Positions 1-11,100 of a DNA stretch of 64,000 bases are shown here, one piece after another (the stretch's first letter is position 1; each line of letters opens with the position of its first letter). The stretch covers positions 56,849,001 to 56,913,000 of the forward strand of contig NC_069363.1 in NCBI RefSeq assembly GCF_021730395.1. The letters run 5' to 3'. The translations under genes and the position numbers were made by a program. The DNA is from Mercenaria mercenaria. Lineage: Eukaryota > Mollusca > Bivalvia > Venerida > Veneridae. The notes beneath the pieces are model-generated. The model was given only the letters and a program-made list of their open reading frames with translations, did no database searches and had not been told where the DNA came from.

Positions 1-55
1 GAAAACCAACATAGCTGCTTTGCGACCAGCATGGATCCAGACCAGACTGCGTGGA
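1..55 (+). repeat. One arm of a foldback MITE family
   Basis: The first ~53 bases match, with a few differences, the left arm of the complete foldback element at 24261-24505 (shared core GCGACCAGCATGGATCCAGA). Only part of one arm is present, because the element is cut by the window edge or by the adjoining LINE fragment. Confidence 0.6.
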
Positions 56-99
56 TATGGCAAGGCTCAAATTCTGGCTTTTTGAAATTTTAGTTGAAC

Positions 100-1032
100 T
101 CACATGAAACAAAACCCTGGGCAAAAGAACTTTAAATTGTGCTGGTTAAAATTCTTTAAAATTTGTGAACTGCCAAGGTAATTGGATAAGTACTGAACAT
201 AACAAGAAACAGAAAGGAATTTACACACAATTACATATTACATGGTCAAATCCTGGAAGTTGTCTCCAGTGCAAAGTATCTAGGTGTTGATATAGTAAAT
301 TGATCTCTCCTGTAATACACATGTAGACAGAATCTCAAACAATGCAAAGAAATCACTGGGTTTCCTATGCAGAAACCTTCCGGCCAAACACCAAAATATT
401 AAAGAAACCTCCTAAAAAAACTCTTAGACCACAATAATAGTATGCCTCTATGGTATGGTCACCACACACACAGCGAAACATACATAAGATAGAAATGGTA
501 CAAAGACGAGTAGCCAGATGGGTAAAGGGTCTATATTCAAACTATGATAGTGTAACAAACATGTTAAATAATCTTAGTTGGCAGACACTCGAGGACAGCC
601 GGACAATTGCTAGACTTTTCATGTTCTACAAAATCGTTCATGGTTATGTAGCTATTGCAATCCCTCCGTAGAGCCATTGAGACGAACTTGTCATATGCAT
701 GACCATTCCCTCAGGCAGATCCATACAATCATTAATGTTTTCAAGTTCTCCTTCTTTCCTTACACCGTTACCATATGGAATCAACTGCCACCACTGATTG
801 TTAATCAGCCTAATCCTGAACATTTCAGACAGGCTGTTAATGCATCGCACTACTACGAAATGACCAAACTCTGTTTTTATCCTGATTTTATTCTTGTTAA
901 TACAGTTTTATCTTGCACTATCTTCCTTTGACGTCTTACTGTCATTATTCTTTTAACTTTTATTCTGGCACAGACGCGCACTTGTTAGTTATACCCGAAA
1001 GGGGCGTCAAGCAGTATCGATACATAAATACA
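100..1032 (+). mobile_element. Decayed LINE fragment (C-terminal RT region and 3' end)
   Basis: Translated pieces match the C-terminal part of Jockey/CR1-group reverse transcriptases. There is an SAKYLGV motif near 270-290, then SPHTQRNIHKIEMVQRRVAR (462-521), an SVTNMLNNLSWQTLE stretch, and a NQLPP stretch near 780-800 that is typical of the tail of these ORFs. The reading frame is broken by several stops and at least one frame change near 670, so this is a dead, 5'-truncated copy. The 3' end is probably near 1032, where the sequence runs into CAGTATCGATAC and AT-rich DNA. It is not a host gene. Confidence 0.8.
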
Positions 1033-1077
1033 CATTTTGGTCTTTCGAGTGCATGAAGCCAGTGGAGATACTGCCCA

Positions 1078-1101
1078 ATATCTATCTATCTATCTATCTA
1101 T
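1078..1101. repeat. (TATC)n microsatellite
   Basis: About five TATC units in a row, shortly after the LINE fragment. From here to 1560 I see only AT-rich sequence with no recognisable gene. Confidence 0.85.
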
Positions 1102-2174
1102 ACTATCTATACTGCAACACTCCTCTCTGCGAGTATTATGTGCAGCTGCACGCCTGTACAAAAATATGCAAAAATTATTTCAATATTTCCTCGGACTGTG
1201 TTAAATTTGTTGGGCTAGACCCTTTTGCATTTGACTTTGATATATTTTGCATTATTGTTATTGGTTTTATAGCTACTTCTTGCTATTTATAGATAGATTT
1301 AGCTATATAGCTACTTTATGACTTTTCTGGTACCCGATCATAAGATAATGACATCGCGAAAACATGTGCCATTCATTAATTTCATCAATAATAAACTTAC
1401 GTCACCCATCCATAATGTTCTGCTGGTATCATTTACTGCCATATTCTGTAACAGACTGTGAATCAGCTAACTGCGGAGGTATATGAATTGTTAAAAGAGA
1501 AAAATATGGAACCAGTAATAAATAAAAAAAAATAATGAGCTGCTGTAGTCTCTGATCAGAATCTTGGACGTTTCGACCCCAAGACATTTCGACCCCAAGA
1601 CATTTCAACCCCAAAATTTAATTTTCTTGGACAATTCGACCCCAAAGATATTTCGACCCCAAGACATTTCGACCCCTCAGAAATAGTTGTATGTTTTCAT
1701 TTTATATTTCTTCCATTTTACATATTTTAGAAAATATGAATATATATAGATCTATATAAATATTCTATTTTTAAATACATGTCAGTGAATAAACCGCGCT
1801 GGTCGGAAAGGATCGGCCGTATGTTTATTATTAGAACTAATTGAGTTATGTCTTCATGTTATTTTGATAATCTAAGAAGAAAATATATTATGAAAAAGCA
1901 GTTTTTAAAAGAATTATATCATGTTTATATATGAATATAAAAACGTTTACTGCATTTATTGCCAAAGCACGAATAATGTCCTTTGATTAGTCCTGATAGA
2001 GTTTGATTGGATTATCACACCTATTGATTATATCAATTAATCAGTATATTTGTAAGCACACACAAATGACATGTGACAAACAATGTCTAACAAGGTAAGT
2101 GCAGTTAAATATGATAAGCTTTTATTTAATTTAAAAGCTAACAAAATTATGGTGATTGTGGTTCATCCACGAGT

Positions 2175-2885
2175 GCGCAAATTTCCCGTGCGCTCAACAA
2201 ATTTTCAACTTCGTATAAAAGCGTTTTGTGCATTTTATTTTCCTTTTGTAGATTAATTATTTATTTGAGATATGATTGAATTCTATCATAAACCCTAAAA
2301 ATACGATTTATTAAAGAAATACCTGTGTACATTAGAATATTTTAGGACATGGAAATTCCGAATGTACAAATTTCCAGTGCGCACGCCGATTTTCAATCAT
2401 GTACAAGACGTAACGCGCAAAAGTATTTTAATTTCCTTTTGAAAAATAATAATTTATGATCTATATGTTTGAATTCAGTCATAAATCACTTCAAAAATAC
2501 CATTTGTTGAAGAAATACGGGTGTATTTCAGTTATGGCAATTTCCCGCGTGGTCGCCGAATTTCAATCTCTTATAATATCGTTTTGCTTAAAGAATTTTA
2601 TTTATCCTTCTGAAACTTATTATTTATATTATACACGAATGATTTCTGCAATAAACCCTACAAAAATACCATTTATTAATAAAAAAAGGGTGTATTTCGG
2701 TAATGGAAATTTCCCGCGCGGTCGCCGAATTTCAGTCTCGTATAAAGTCATTTTGCGTGAACGCATTTTATTTTCCATTCGTATTTTATTCATTTATGAT
2801 ATATATGATTGAATTATTTAAAAAAAAACTTCAAAAATACCTTTAACTTACAAAATACAGGTGTATCCCGGTTATGGAAAATGTA
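2175..2885. repeat. ~165-185 bp tandem repeat, about four units
   Basis: Four successive blocks share AATTTCCCGYGYGGTCGCCG-like, TTTTATTTTCC and TCAAAAATACC segments, near 2183, 2367, 2530 and 2710. The long open frame across 2456-2812 is a by-product of this repeat and is not called as a gene. Confidence 0.75.
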
Positions 2886-3604
2886 TTCCGGCGTATCCCG
2901 GTTTTTTAGGTGGATTCCGGTTTAATGTGTGACCGAAATCGCTTGAAGTTGCTTAAATCATACTTTTAAAATCATACATTAAATCACGTGTATTTGCTAA
3001 AATATTTAATATAGAAAAAAGTAATACGGCTGTCACATTTTCTTTACAGATATGAAATATGATAATAATTTTTCCCCGTTTTTAACAGAACAGTACTCAC
3101 ATATTCTTACATTTTGCAGAAACGGGGATTTCGTGTTTGATTTTACAACTGGAAGGAATGTCGTACATAGAAAAGAAAAGAGCAGTTTGTAAATAACAAA
3201 AATCATATTCTGTAAAGCAATTACTTTATGCGTGCGTCAAAATCGCGTACGAAAATAACATTAAATGCGAAAATAAGCAATATTTTGTTTAATTTCCTAT
3301 TGTTTTCTTTACATTTTCGCCCAAATTAAAGATAATGTTGACACATGTTTATAAATATCCGATGTCACCACAATCGCTTGTTAATTGCAATGCGCACTGC
3401 AGATAAATGCACACCTACTGTATATCAACAAACAATTAATCAAGGTGTGATAATCCAATCAAAAGATTACGTGTTTCTGATTATGATTTTAAATATCAAT
3501 ATAATGAAGATGATGACATCTTAAACTTCTTTGAGTTACATTATAATTATTTTTATCCTGTCATTTGCAGTATTTTCGACCCGATATCAGGGTGCCGTAT
3601 ATCT

Positions 3605-3666
3605 TTCTTGATATACCGTCAGTTGATCATGTGACCAGTGATATACGGTCAGTTGATCATGTGACC
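3605..3666. repeat. Short direct duplication
   Basis: GTCAGTTGATCATGTGACC occurs twice, about 35 bases apart, within the large inverted-repeat element. Confidence 0.7.
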
Positions 3667-3933
3667 TTATGATCGATATTGTTGTCATAAGAAATTTTGC
3701 AACGAAACCATCATCATTGTGTTGGAAATGTCCGAACTAAGAAAATGAGTGGTCAAATAATGAGTTTTTATTCAAAAACGAAGAAGTTACTGCGACTTTG
3801 CCGATAATCACGTCATTATATAAGTGACGTCATTGCGAATATGACATCATTAAAGCGGTTGTCGCACACTTATTTTTGTAAAATAAATTGCCAAATATCG
3901 GAAAATGAAGTAATGACAAGATAAATAGAATAA

Positions 3934-4066
3934 TAGGTTAGTGCCTAAGATGGAGAAAGTTTATCTGGCTCGGCCCCGGACGTTATCAGGTTCGCCTTCG
4001 GCTCACCCGATAACCTCCTCCACCTCGCCAGATAAACTTTCTCATCTACGGCACTAACCTATTATT
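3934..4066. repeat. Compact palindrome / hairpin MITE
   Basis: The left arm (AATAATAGGTTAGTGCC, then GAGAAAGTTTATCTGGC) and the right arm (GCCAGATAAACTTTCTC, then GGCACTAACCTATTATT) are nearly perfect inverse complements of ~50 bases each, around a GC-rich loop. This is a foldback element or a strong cruciform inside the larger repeat element. Confidence 0.8.
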
Positions 4067-4862
4067 CTCTATATATTTGGTTGAATCCCATAGAAATGAG
4101 ATGCATATATCTTTCGAAAAAAAAGTCAAATAAAGATAAATAAATAAATAAAGAGGTATTAAAGATGTGACTTTATTAAAGTTATTTTCATAATTAAAAT
4201 CGGCGAAATCGGCCCATGATTTAAAAATCTTTTCTTTTTTTTTTAATATAGCCGTGTACTAAAATAGTCTTTAAGATGATTTGAACATATAAATAAACAC
4301 CAAGTATGAAAATATGTTATATGAAGGTTATTAGCAAAGAGCTATAAAAATAAATTTTATACTTCTTTGTTTTAAGATAGATAATCAGAACGATTTGTTC
4401 ATAAATTATTTACGTAATAAACGCGGTTGATACATAAATCCCGTTATTTTAATAATTTATAAATGATGATTATTTCGGTATTGTGAGATAAAAATCACTC
4501 ATTTTTTCATATGAAGGCATGTACTAATATAGACTTTAAGAAATTAAAAAAAAGAATTTTAGAAAATAAAGAAATTTAGACAAATAGATCTATGGCTCAT
4601 TTTTGTAAAAAAAAATCTTATTTTCGCGAAAATAACCGTATTTTAACATTTTAAATTAAATTGGTAATTAAGCATTATTACATTTTGAAATTGCTCAATT
4701 ATCTATAGATTAAAGCTAAATTATAATAATGACGACATTCTTAGATGTTTTCAGGCATATCATTGAATGGGGTCGAAATGTCCAAGGAGTTGGGGTTGAA
4801 ATGTCTTGGGGTCGAATTGTCTCTTGGGGTTGAAATGTCTTGGGGTCGAAATGTCTTGCTAG

Positions 4863-5063
4863 CTCTGATCCTGAATAAAGATTGTAGTGTGGAGCAATTT
4901 GATAAGAATGATTTGGAAGAAATATCCTATCTTGAAAAAAAAGAGTTTAATTACTTATACAATGATCATAAAGACAATATTTTCTAATCAAAACAAGCTT
5001 TTGTGTTTAGATTTAACACATATTGTGATGACGTAGTTCACAACCACATGTCCAAATGTCAAC
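4863..5063 (+). promoter_or_regulatory. Likely PAK1IP1 promoter / 5' UTR region
   Basis: This is the 200 bases between the end of the upstream repeat element and the PAK1IP1 start codon. A CRE/ATF-like TGACGTAG lies at 5029-5036, about 30 bases before the ATG. I see no TATA box that I would trust. The promoter call is inferred from position only. Confidence 0.3.
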
Positions 5064-5129
5064 ATGGAACTGGTTGTTGGAACGTATGACGAAGTAATCC
5101 TTGGATTCCGTGTTGTAGAAGTTGGATCT
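5064..5129 (+). CDS. PAK1IP1: PAK1IP1 coding exon 1
   Basis: It encodes MELVVGTYDEVILGF and then RVVEVGS (22 codons), and ends in phase 0 at a strong GTAAGT donor. Human PAK1IP1 starts MELVAGCYEQVLFGF, which fixes the start codon. A small extra exon in intron 1 cannot be excluded, because the human protein is somewhat longer between this segment and the VADF motif. Confidence 0.93.
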
Positions 5130-8100
5130 GTAAGTTATTAAGGGAAATGACGTGTATATCTAACTGTATTCTTACAGAGTTTTATTTGAAAGGGTGTATT
5201 TAAGGTTATATCTGAAAATGTTTCATGATTTCGCGACCCAGCCTTTCATGTAGGAAGTGTCTAGTCGTCCGGTAATTGATTTCTTAATGAATAAGTAATG
5301 ATTTTATATAGTTTTAAATGTTATTTACTTAAATTATCAGTACTTATCTTATTTTTTAGTCGATTAAACGCAAGAGATCAGGTTTGCTTACAAATCCGTT
5401 GATATTCTATTTTTAGAAATGATAAAAGATTTTAATGAAGAAATTCCAGTACTCAGAGCAAACATTTACCTAGTGTAATTTTCGGCAGTGTCTCACTGCC
5501 TTCTTCAGCACTGACTGACCGGTTATGGTAGGTCACATGACGTAGGAAGGTCCCGTGATCGGAGGTGTAATCACTGCAACAGGGAAAAGTACCAGAAGAT
5601 TGGAAGAAGGCCCATGTGACCCCCATCTTCAAGAAAGGTGACAGAAGCCTCCCGGTAAACTACAGGCCGATCTCCCTAACCTCTGTATGTTGTAAGATGC
5701 TTGAACATATAATCCACAGCCAGATCATGACACACCTCGACTCACACAAGATCCTGTCAGAGCAACAACACGGTTTCCGCAAGAAGAGGTCCTGTGAATC
5801 CCAGCTCATACTTACCATTCAAGATCTCACAGCTGGACTAGATGCTGGTGACCAGATAGATGCAATCCTACTTGACTTCAGCAAAGCCTTTGACAAGGTC
5901 CCTCACGAAAGACTGCTGATTAAGCTGAGACACTACGGCATCAGGGGTACAGTACTTGACTGGATTCAGAGCTTCTTAAGTGACAGGAGTCAGCAGGTCC
6001 TTGTTGAAGGGCATATGTCAGAATCCGCCCCAGTCACCTCAGGCGTGCCACAAGGATCAGTCCTTGGCCCTCTACTCTTCTTGATGTATATCAATGACCT
6101 CCCTAACAGAGTGAGCTCCACTTCTCGTCTCTTTGCTGACGACACCCTCCTCTATAGACTAATCAGGTCTACTGAAGACTCTACCAAGGTGCAGGAAGAC
6201 CTTGATAGACTACAACAGTGGGAACAGGACTGGTTGATGTCTTTCAACCCTTCTAAATGCGAGGTCCTCCACATTACCAAGAAGAGAAACCCAGTAAAGT
6301 CCTCATACAGAATCCATGGACACAATCTCGCCACGGCCAAGACAGGCAGATATCTCGGGGTGACCCTTGCAGATGACCTATCATGGAAACCACACATTGA
6401 CGCCACCACCAAGAAGGCAAACAACAGCTTGGCATTCCTCAGGAGGAACTTATCCAGCTGTCCACCAGAGACCAAAGAACAAGCTTACAAGTCCTTGGTA
6501 AGACCAACTCTGGAGTATTCGTCGTCAGTGTGGGACCCCTACACACAGGTTTGCGTCCAGCAACTAGAGGCAGCCCAACGCAGAGCGGCAAGATTCGTCA
6601 CAGGTGATTATCGCACGACAAGCAGCACCTCCCAGATGATCTTGGACCTAGGTTCGCAGTCCCTCCAACAACGTAGGGCCCATGCAAAACTAGTCATGAT
6701 GTACCGCGTCATCCACTGCCTCGTAGACATCCCTGCATCCTCGTTCCTCCGCACCGCAACTGTTGCGACGAGAGGCCACGCGGTGGGCTACATCATCCCA
6801 TACTGCAGAACAGACTACCTTCGTCACTCTTTCTTCCCCTCCACCACACGCCTGTGGAACCAGCTACCAATGCACATCGCCACAGCACCCAGTCTGGAGG
6901 CATTCAAGGGAGGGTTGGCGCACATGTAAAAAACACTGAACATGTACAAAGTTTTATTGTTTTTTTTTTTTTTAATCTGCACCTTTTGCGCCTCACCATG
7001 ACCTTGTACAGTCACATTGTATGACAATGCTCCAGAGAGGGTAATGTACAAAAACGGAAGAAGAAGAAGAAGAGAGGTCCGTAGACGGGGGGAAGCTCTT
7101 ACTCTCTTATGATAAAAGATTGGTCGCCGAACGTCCATATGCTATTTTGTAAAAAGTGATGTTTTTTCTAACGGCCTAAACTTTAATTATTAAAACACAA
7201 ATTTATATATATTTTTTGAAGAATGGAAAGCTTAAAAAAAGGCAATGCATTCATTAATTTTGACTATAATTATTTCAGAATAAAATGGATTAATTATGAA
7301 CGTTTAACTACTGTTTTTCTTAGAGTTTTGAACATCAAGCTGCCGCTTTTGAAATTAGATGTCATTTAAAACAGTAATTCATTAAAAATATTTGAATACT
7401 AAAATATGAAAATTAGAAGTTCTTCAAAACTGTTTTAATTTTGAAAATCCAATGAAAAAGTTGTTAAAATTTAAAAATTCTGATCCCATAAAAGCCTCCA
7501 GATGAACAGATTTTAATAAGTCACTAAAAGTGACGTCACGTCGATCTCGCCATTATTGAGTTCGGCAAACTTCCATTTTATCGGCTGAATAATGCAGTGA
7601 TTTATTGTAAATGTTTATTGTATGTATTTACACAAACTTTTGTTTGCAGATAAGCATCAATATCTTAAGTAAATAACATTAAAACTATATAAAATCATGT
7701 CTTATTCATTAGGAAATCAATTACCGGACGACTAGAAAATCGCCTGAGGATTTACTAGCCCTCCGGTAACCGGACGACTAGTACGCAGGCTAGGCGTCCG
7801 GTTACCGGACGGCTAGACACTTCCTTTCATGTAACAGTAGAGTTGGCTCGATTCTTACAGCACCTGGCTATATCACATGTGCTGTAATATTTCAATCCTG
7901 CAATTCGACATGTCCTGCAGGTGTATCAAATTCTCGTGCACGCAACTAGCCAGACTAATACTAGTAATTGAATAGGCCTTGGCTAGGTTCCGGTAAGCGG
8001 ACCTCTAGACCCGGAGTCTTAAGTACGTGTCAGGTTACCAGACCTCTAGACAACCCGTATAGGGCTGACTAGAGGTCCAGTAATTAATTTGAAAACTGAG

Positions 8101-11100
8101 AACGGTATTTACAGAGAGGAGACTATAATTTATTTTAAGAAACAGGAGATAATCTCGTTTTCATTTTTTGTTGACAGGAAACAGAATTATTTATAATTAT
8201 TTTATCCTGAGAAAAACACGATCGTAAATTTGAAAAATTATTGATAGTAATGAGCACTTTGTACGCCATATATAATCAGATGCAAACAGGCCGGGATCCA
8301 AAAATATTTGACTGGGGGCACCTGTCTAGAAGAAAACGTCAGCGCTGAGGCACATAGCGCCGAGAGTGGGTAGGTATGGGAGGGGAGCCTTCCCCCCCCA
8401 CCCCCACCCCCGTCTGGTAATTTATGAAATACATTACAGGTATGAAATGGTGGCCTCTTGTGCATTTACTGATGGAAGAAGTCCCATTATTTAATAAGGT
8501 TCAGGGGGTTTTCCCCCTGGAAATTTTTGAAATACAAGCGTGAAATGATGGCCTCTGGTGCATTTTTAGATTTAAATATTGATATAATGAAAGAGTTACA
8601 CCCATCTTGGTGGTGGGGGAGGGAGGTCAGGGGGCTTTCCCCCTGGAAATTTTTGAAATATAGGTGTGAAATGGTGGCCTCTGGTGTGTTTCTTGGTCTA
8701 AATTTTGAGAAAATATTATTCATTTGCCAAAATAGTAGGTGCATCTTTGATGAGTATAGGTCACTTCTCAGCCAACTGGTGGGAGTGGGTGGGGAGGGGG
8801 GTGGATAAGGGATCCGGGCCTTGCATAACTGTTTATCGATATCTTGTTTTTCTCAAGACTGAAGAATTGTAATGTTTTCTTTCACATTTGTAACATGGAT
8901 TGTGCTCATAAATAGATTTCGCTTTACTTCTTGCGTAGATAACGATGACTTCTTTCATATTAAACATGCCTCCAACCCATACATGTGATCCCCGCGAGGG
9001 AGGGTCAAAATCCCGATTTTTTTCACCTTGCCTCCCATCTCCCGACCAAAACCATATTTCTCCCGGTTTTCAAAAAAAAAATAAAAAAAATCGGTATTAT
9101 GACTGGGTTGATAATTACCGAGGAGTGCCAAAAATGTTTGCTGTCACCGACTGTTGTGTATTATACATGTTTAACACACATGTAGCTGGAGGAAAGAGTT
9201 GTTTTTCACAGGTGAATTATCAGCTGAATTATTAATTGTTTGTTTTGATAGGGGATTAGACAAGCAGGGCATTTTCCACCTGTCTCACGGGGCCGAATAT
9301 CTGCCCATTCTCAATGCCAATTAAGCTTCATTTTTTACCAGTTTGAAGCAAAAAACTCTCAGTAATAAAAAATAGTTCCAAACAAATGAATTTTGATTAT
9401 TCAAAGAAAAATTTTGCTGGGTAATAAAATCACATAAATAATTGTTGGAAAAACCAACCCATTACTATTTTTAGAACAGGAGTGTTATTTCCCCTTATGG
9501 AGTTACGCCATTTTCTTCACTGTTTACCAAATTAATTTGCTACTAAATCGGACATATTTCATGGTAAAATTGGATGAAAACACTCACTCATTTATTTGAT
9601 AACGTCAATTATTTTGGTAAGGGTAAATCTCCCCCCAGTGTCGCCCACCTCCCTACCCTAGAGCAGTTCAGTGCCGCAGTTTGCAGCCTTGAACATGTCT
9701 CGCCCTAGTTATCCTGCTAACTCAAGTTTTAACCTTTTATTTCACCAAAGTTATTTTTTTTTTTTTTTAGTTTCTTCCACTCTAAATTTTTATCACTATA
9801 TTCTTTCTCTTTATGATTTTTACGCGCAAAATGTCTACGTCCCCGGAAGGGGTTCGACGGTTAGGGAAGATAGAAGATAGACATGTTGATGCATTTCTGT
9901 TTTCTATTTTTCATGTCAAAATCATCAGTATTTTTATACGAAAGTGGGTGGGGTAAGGAATTTACATAATTTATGAGTTGTGTTCAGACCAATTTAGAGC
10001 TTCGCTTTTTTAAGTCCTCGAGTAGAATAATGTAAATGCATGTTCACCTTCATTTCAGACCTAAATTGAGACTTTGTTTTTACAAATTTAATCTGTTAAG
10101 AAAGTTTGAAGTTAGAACAAGAGGGAGCTTCTGTAAGATAGCATGCTCGCCTTTTCTCAGTGATTGACTCTGAATAGCACACTCCCGTATGTAAGGATCT
10201 GTGACTTCACCGATAAGGTCTGCTACCTAAAAATAGCACAGGACTCAATTTGCGGACAAACAATCAGTGATTCATTGTACAATAGCATAAGTAAACCATA
10301 GATTTTGCATTATATTGGTTATTTTTGATCAGGTTTCTAGCCCACACATCGCAAACAAATGATTTTTTCCACTTTTAATTTCAATAAACTAGCCGAGAAA
10401 CTATTTTTTATATCCATGTTAGAAATAACATACCGCTTTTTCTTCAATGTATGAAAGGACAATGTTAATGAATGGATGATGTTATTATGTTATTCTGTTC
10501 ATATTATGACACTTTCAGTTTTAAAAAAGAATATTTAGAAAGAAAAAAACAACTCGAGAAAAAATGTATTAATACCAAATGGAAAGCGTTAATATTTAAA
10601 ACAAAATGTATTTACAGAACAGAAAATATCAAAGTTGTTCTTCTTGGTTACCGTCATACATTAAAAGTATATTTTCTTTGTAAAAAAATATCTTCCATAA
10701 GTGTTTATAAATTTAAAAGATCCACTTGTGAATGTAAAAGGAAATCTTACTATCGCATAATATAGATTTATTTAAATATAGAAATATGATGAACTACATG
10801 TATATTTAAAATTTTAAAGTAAACTGTCATACATATTGTTATTTTCTGCCACATATCTAGTTATTCGTTGAAACAATTAACACCTGCGTGATATACATAT
10901 GTTGTGTTTTATTACAAATGACCACTTAGTGAGACATGTAGATATCTGACTTTTGGTAGAAATATTTATATGTTATATGATAAAACATGTTGCTAATCTA
11001 ATGCAACCATATTATTTTCTACCAAAGCATGCATATATGTATTTTAATAAGGAAATGTTTGACGGACACTGACCACAGCAGACATCCGGGGTCATCATCA

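Larger units (their letters stand above)
1562..4862. mobile_element. Large inverted-repeat element with TTTCGACCCC arrays at both ends
   Basis: The left end (1562-1679) holds repeated TTTCGACCCCAAGACA units. The right end (4768-4856) holds the same units in inverse orientation (TGTCTTGGGGTCGAAA). The 8-mer CTCTGATC lies just outside both ends (1550-1557 and 4863-4870) and is a candidate target-site duplication. The interior is AT-rich and has no credible transposase ORF, so the element is non-autonomous. It carries a ~180-bp tandem repeat (2175-2880) and a compact hairpin (3934-4066). It lies directly upstream of the PAK1IP1 start. The superfamily is not identified. Confidence 0.6.
5253..7824. 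mobile_element. Mutator-like (9-bp TSD) inverted-repeat element, host to a LINE
   Basis: The left end GGAAGTGTCTAGTCGTCCGG and the right end CCGGACGGCTAGACACTTCC are inverse complements. The similarity continues inward for ~100 bases (5253-5350 against 7655-7824). Both ends are flanked by TTTCATGTA (5244-5252 and 7825-7833), a 9-bp duplication as made by Mutator-type transposases. Sub-repeats of CCGGACGACTAG sit at the right end. No transposase is visible; the interior is occupied by a LINE. The element lies in PAK1IP1 intron 1. Confidence 0.75.

Noticed and set aside
2456-2812. 118-codon open frame
   Set aside because: It lies wholly within a ~180-bp tandem repeat and its peptide shows the repeat period; no splice or domain support.
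6152-6475. Minus-strand frame over the LINE RT
   Set aside because: Antisense shadow of the reverse transcriptase frame.
10472-10765. 97-codon Lys-rich open frame in the TIR element
   Set aside because: AT-rich composition explains the Lys/Ile content; no transposase motif (DDE, zinc finger) is visible.
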